Part shown: positions 62,767 to 64,000 of the stretch, in pieces | Layout: each line of letters begins with the position of its first letter | Position numbering within the stretch: the stretch's first letter is position 1 | Assembly: GCF_010686765.1 (NCBI RefSeq) | Contig: NZ_JAAGWF010000009.1 | Span: forward strand, 1-64,000 | Origin: Geodermatophilus sabuli | Lineage (GTDB): Bacteria > Actinomycetota > Actinomycetes > Mycobacteriales > Geodermatophilaceae | DNA: 64,000 nt | Direction of reading: 5' to 3' | Made by a program: the position numbers and the translations under genes | The notes under the pieces: model-generated | What the model was told of the DNA's origin: nothing | Databases searched by the model: none | What the model saw: the letters and a program-made list of their open reading frames with translations, nothing else

Positions 62767-63609
62767 TCACAACCGCCCCGGCGGCGCGGTCCGCACGTGC
62801 CGGACGTCGCCGACGGCCAGACCGACGGTGCCCTCCGGCGTCCGGACCACGAGCCGGCCGTCCCAGTCGATCGACTCGGCCACCCCGTCGAGCCGGGAGC
62901 CGTCGGGCAGCGCCACGGCCACCGTCGCGCCGACGGTCGAGGACCAGGCCAGGTAGTCGCGGGCCAGCCCGGAGCTGACCGGGTCCCCCAGCACCTGAGC
63001 CCAGCCGAGGTACCGGCGCTCGAGGGCCCCCAGGAACTGGAGCAGCAACGAGGCCCGGTCCACCGGCCGGCCCGCGGCCATCGCCAGCGAGGTCCCGCCC
63101 TCGGGCAGCTCGTCGGCGCGGGTCGAGACGTTGACGCCCACGCCCACGACCACGGCGCCCGGTCCGACCTCGGCCAGGATCCCGGCCAGCTTCGCCCCGT
63201 CGGCGGCGAGCAGGTCGTTGGGCCACTTCAGCGAGGCCCGCACGCCGGGCACCTCGGCCACGGCCTCGGCCAGCGCCACCCCGGTCAGCAGCGGCAGCCA
63301 CCCGCGCCGCGCGGCCGGCACGTCCGGACGGAGCAGCAGGGAGACGGTCAGCCCGGCGCGGGGCGGGGAGGCCCAGGTGCGCTCGAGCCGGCCGCGGCCG
63401 GCCGCCTGGTACTCGGCGACGAGGACGGTGCCCTCGGGGGCGTCATCGGCGGCGGCGGCGAGCAGGGCGGCGTTCGTCGAGCCGATCTCCTCGACCACCT
63501 CCACCGTGCGCCACAGGCGGCTGCCCGTGACCAGCGCCGTGGTGAGCGCCGACGCGTCGAGCGGGGACCGCTCGGCGTCCGACCAGGGGGACGGCGACGA
63601 CTCGGGCAC
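62767..63609 (-). CDS. birA: Biotin-[acetyl-CoA-carboxylase] ligase
   Basis: Attaches biotin to carboxyl-carrier domains, such as the AccA partner of the divergent accD5 product. The 280-residue protein lacks an N-terminal DNA-binding domain, so it is a class I ligase. Catalytic features are [10 protein letters not shown], the biotinyl-AMP loop [11 protein letters not shown] (GRGR 71-74), [18 protein letters not shown] (K128) and [13 protein letters not shown] at 63609 is preceded by TAGCGT six bases upstream; the AGGGGA between them is too close to be a ribosome site, so the mRNA is probably leaderless. Order birA-accD5 equals Rv3279c-Rv3280. Confidence 0.94.
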   Translation of the reverse strand: MPESSPSPWSDAERSPLDASALTTALVTGSRLWRTVEVVEEIGSTNAALLAAAADDAPEGTVLVAEYQAAGRGRLERTWASPPRAGLTVSLLLRPDVPAARRGWLPLLTGVALAEAVAEVPGVRASLKWPNDLLAADGAKLAGILAEVGPGAVVVGVGVNVSTRADELPEGGTSLAMAAGRPVDRASLLLQFLGALERRYLGWAQVLGDPVSSGLARDYLAWSSTVGATVAVALPDGSRLDGVAESIDWDGRLVVRTPEGTVGLAVGDVRHVRTAPPGRL

Positions 63610-63615
63610 TCCCCT

Positions 63616-63621
63616 ACGCTA
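63616..63621 (-). promoter_or_regulatory. -10 element of leaderless birA promoter
   Basis: TAGCGT on the minus strand fits TANNNT and ends six bases before the birA GTG. Confidence 0.5.
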
Positions 63622-63629
63622 CGGAACCC

Positions 63630-63652
63630 GTGAGCGAGCATCGCAGCGAGCG
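63630..63652 (+). repeat. Short relative of the intergenic repeat (before accD5)
   Basis: Begins GTGAGCGAGC, the same first ten bases as the repeat before rmlD, and continues with a CAGCGAGCG half, forming an inverted-repeat-like unit. Only this front part is shared; the 17-mer GCGGCCGACGAGCGCCA is absent. Confidence 0.4.
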
Positions 63653-63667
63653 ACCGGGCCCCAGCAC

Positions 63668-64000
63668 GTGACCGCGGCCGAGCTGGAGAGCGCCGGGGAG
63701 CACGTGCCGGGCGACGTCGACGTCCACACGACCGCCGGCAAGCTGGCCGACTTCGAGCGGCGGGTCGTCGAGGCCACGCACGCGGGCTCGGAGCGGGCGG
63801 TCGAGAAGCAGCACGCCGCCGGCAAGATGACCGCCCGCGAGCGCATCGAGGCGCTGCTGGACCCGGGGTCGTTCACCGAGCTCGACGAGTTCGCCCGGCA
63901 CCGGTCGTCGAACTTCGGCATGGACGCCAGGCGCCCGTTCGGGGACGGCGTCGTGACCGGCCACGGCACCGTCGACGGCCGCCCGGTGTGCGTCTTCTCC
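63668..64000 (+). CDS. accD5: Acyl-CoA carboxylase beta subunit (AccD5/PccB-like), 5' part
   Basis: The first 111 codons of a carboxyltransferase subunit that carboxylates propionyl- or acetyl-CoA; the gene runs off the right edge. Visible hallmarks are [45 protein letters not shown] and [10 protein letters not shown], then [16 protein letters not shown], the conserved N-terminal region of PccB/AccD5 proteins. GTG at 63668 is chosen as the first start in frame after an upstream stop; no clear ribosome site precedes it. It is divergent from birA, as in mycobacteria (Rv3279c-Rv3280). Confidence 0.92.
   Translation, partial: MTAAELESAGEHVPGDVDVHTTAGKLADFERRVVEATHAGSERAVEKQHAAGKMTARERIEALLDPGSFTELDEFARHRSSNFGMDARRPFGDGVVTGHGTVDGRPVCVFS

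Overview
The window is very GC-rich and compactly coded. Starts are mostly GTG or ATG, neighbouring genes often overlap by 4 nt (ATGA or GTGA), and the gene content is that of a high-GC actinobacterium that makes a mycobacterial-type arabinogalactan wall. Style and content (galactofuranan genes, an Emb-type arabinosyltransferase, a SHOCT protein, a Cys-leader-type peptide, no outer-lipid genes seen) fit a Geodermatophilaceae-like organism such as Geodermatophilus, Blastococcus or Modestobacter. That assignment is inference. No rRNA, intact tRNA, CRISPR array, insertion sequence or prophage was recognised.

Layout. (1) 0.4-7.7 kb: a polysaccharide flippase with a GT2 glycosyltransferase, a DPM1-like GT2 with a DUF2304 protein, a secreted alpha/beta hydrolase, then manB and wbbL. 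(2) 7.9-15.8 kb: the galactan block, glf-glfT2 facing glfT1-wzt-wzm, with a large DUF6541 membrane protein divergent from wzm. (3) 15.8-19.7 kb: two secreted cell-wall proteins, SpoIID-like and PGRP amidase, that share a five-unit C-terminal repeat domain. (4) 20-25.6 kb: rmlD and rmlB, then an operon of LCP ligase, TIGR03089 protein and DUF1028 protein. (5) 25.6-34.5 kb: a second DUF6541 protein, ubiA (decaprenyl-phosphate phosphoribosyltransferase), an Emb-type arabinosyltransferase, and a second flippase with a GT4 glycosyltransferase. (6) 34.5-47.5 kb: an accessory region with arginine deiminase pathway genes (SHOCT protein, nhaC-type antiporter, arcD, and a separate arcA), lipoproteins, a few membrane or hydrolase genes and a large LuxR regulator. 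(7) 47.7-64 kb: a block matching Mycobacterium tuberculosis Rv3274c-Rv3280 in order (fadE25, purE, purK, gtrA, PH-domain protein, birA, accD5). It is interrupted by a sulfotransferase, a beta-propeller hydrolase, a Cys-leader/cysteine dioxygenase/ChrA operon, a Ppm-like GT2, sbcCD and an acyltransferase.

How the genes fit together. Regions 1-5 cover most steps of arabinogalactan synthesis: GDP-mannose, dTDP-rhamnose and UDP-Galf supply, the rhamnose linker (WbbL), galactan start and extension (GlfT1, GlfT2), export (Wzm/Wzt), the arabinose donor (UbiA), arabinose addition (Emb-like), probable attachment to peptidoglycan (LCP) and wall remodelling. In M. tuberculosis these genes lie in two distant places (around Rv3264c-Rv3268 and Rv3779-Rv3811); here they form one supercluster. 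The most notable less-described items are the cysteine dioxygenase-ChrA operon behind a Cys-ending leader peptide with a perfect palindrome at its promoter, a duplicated arcA 5' region driving the arcD operon, an intergenic repeat that carries ribosome binding sites, a set of about ten probable leaderless promoters, and two DUF6541 proteins that look like uncharacterised GT-C enzymes.
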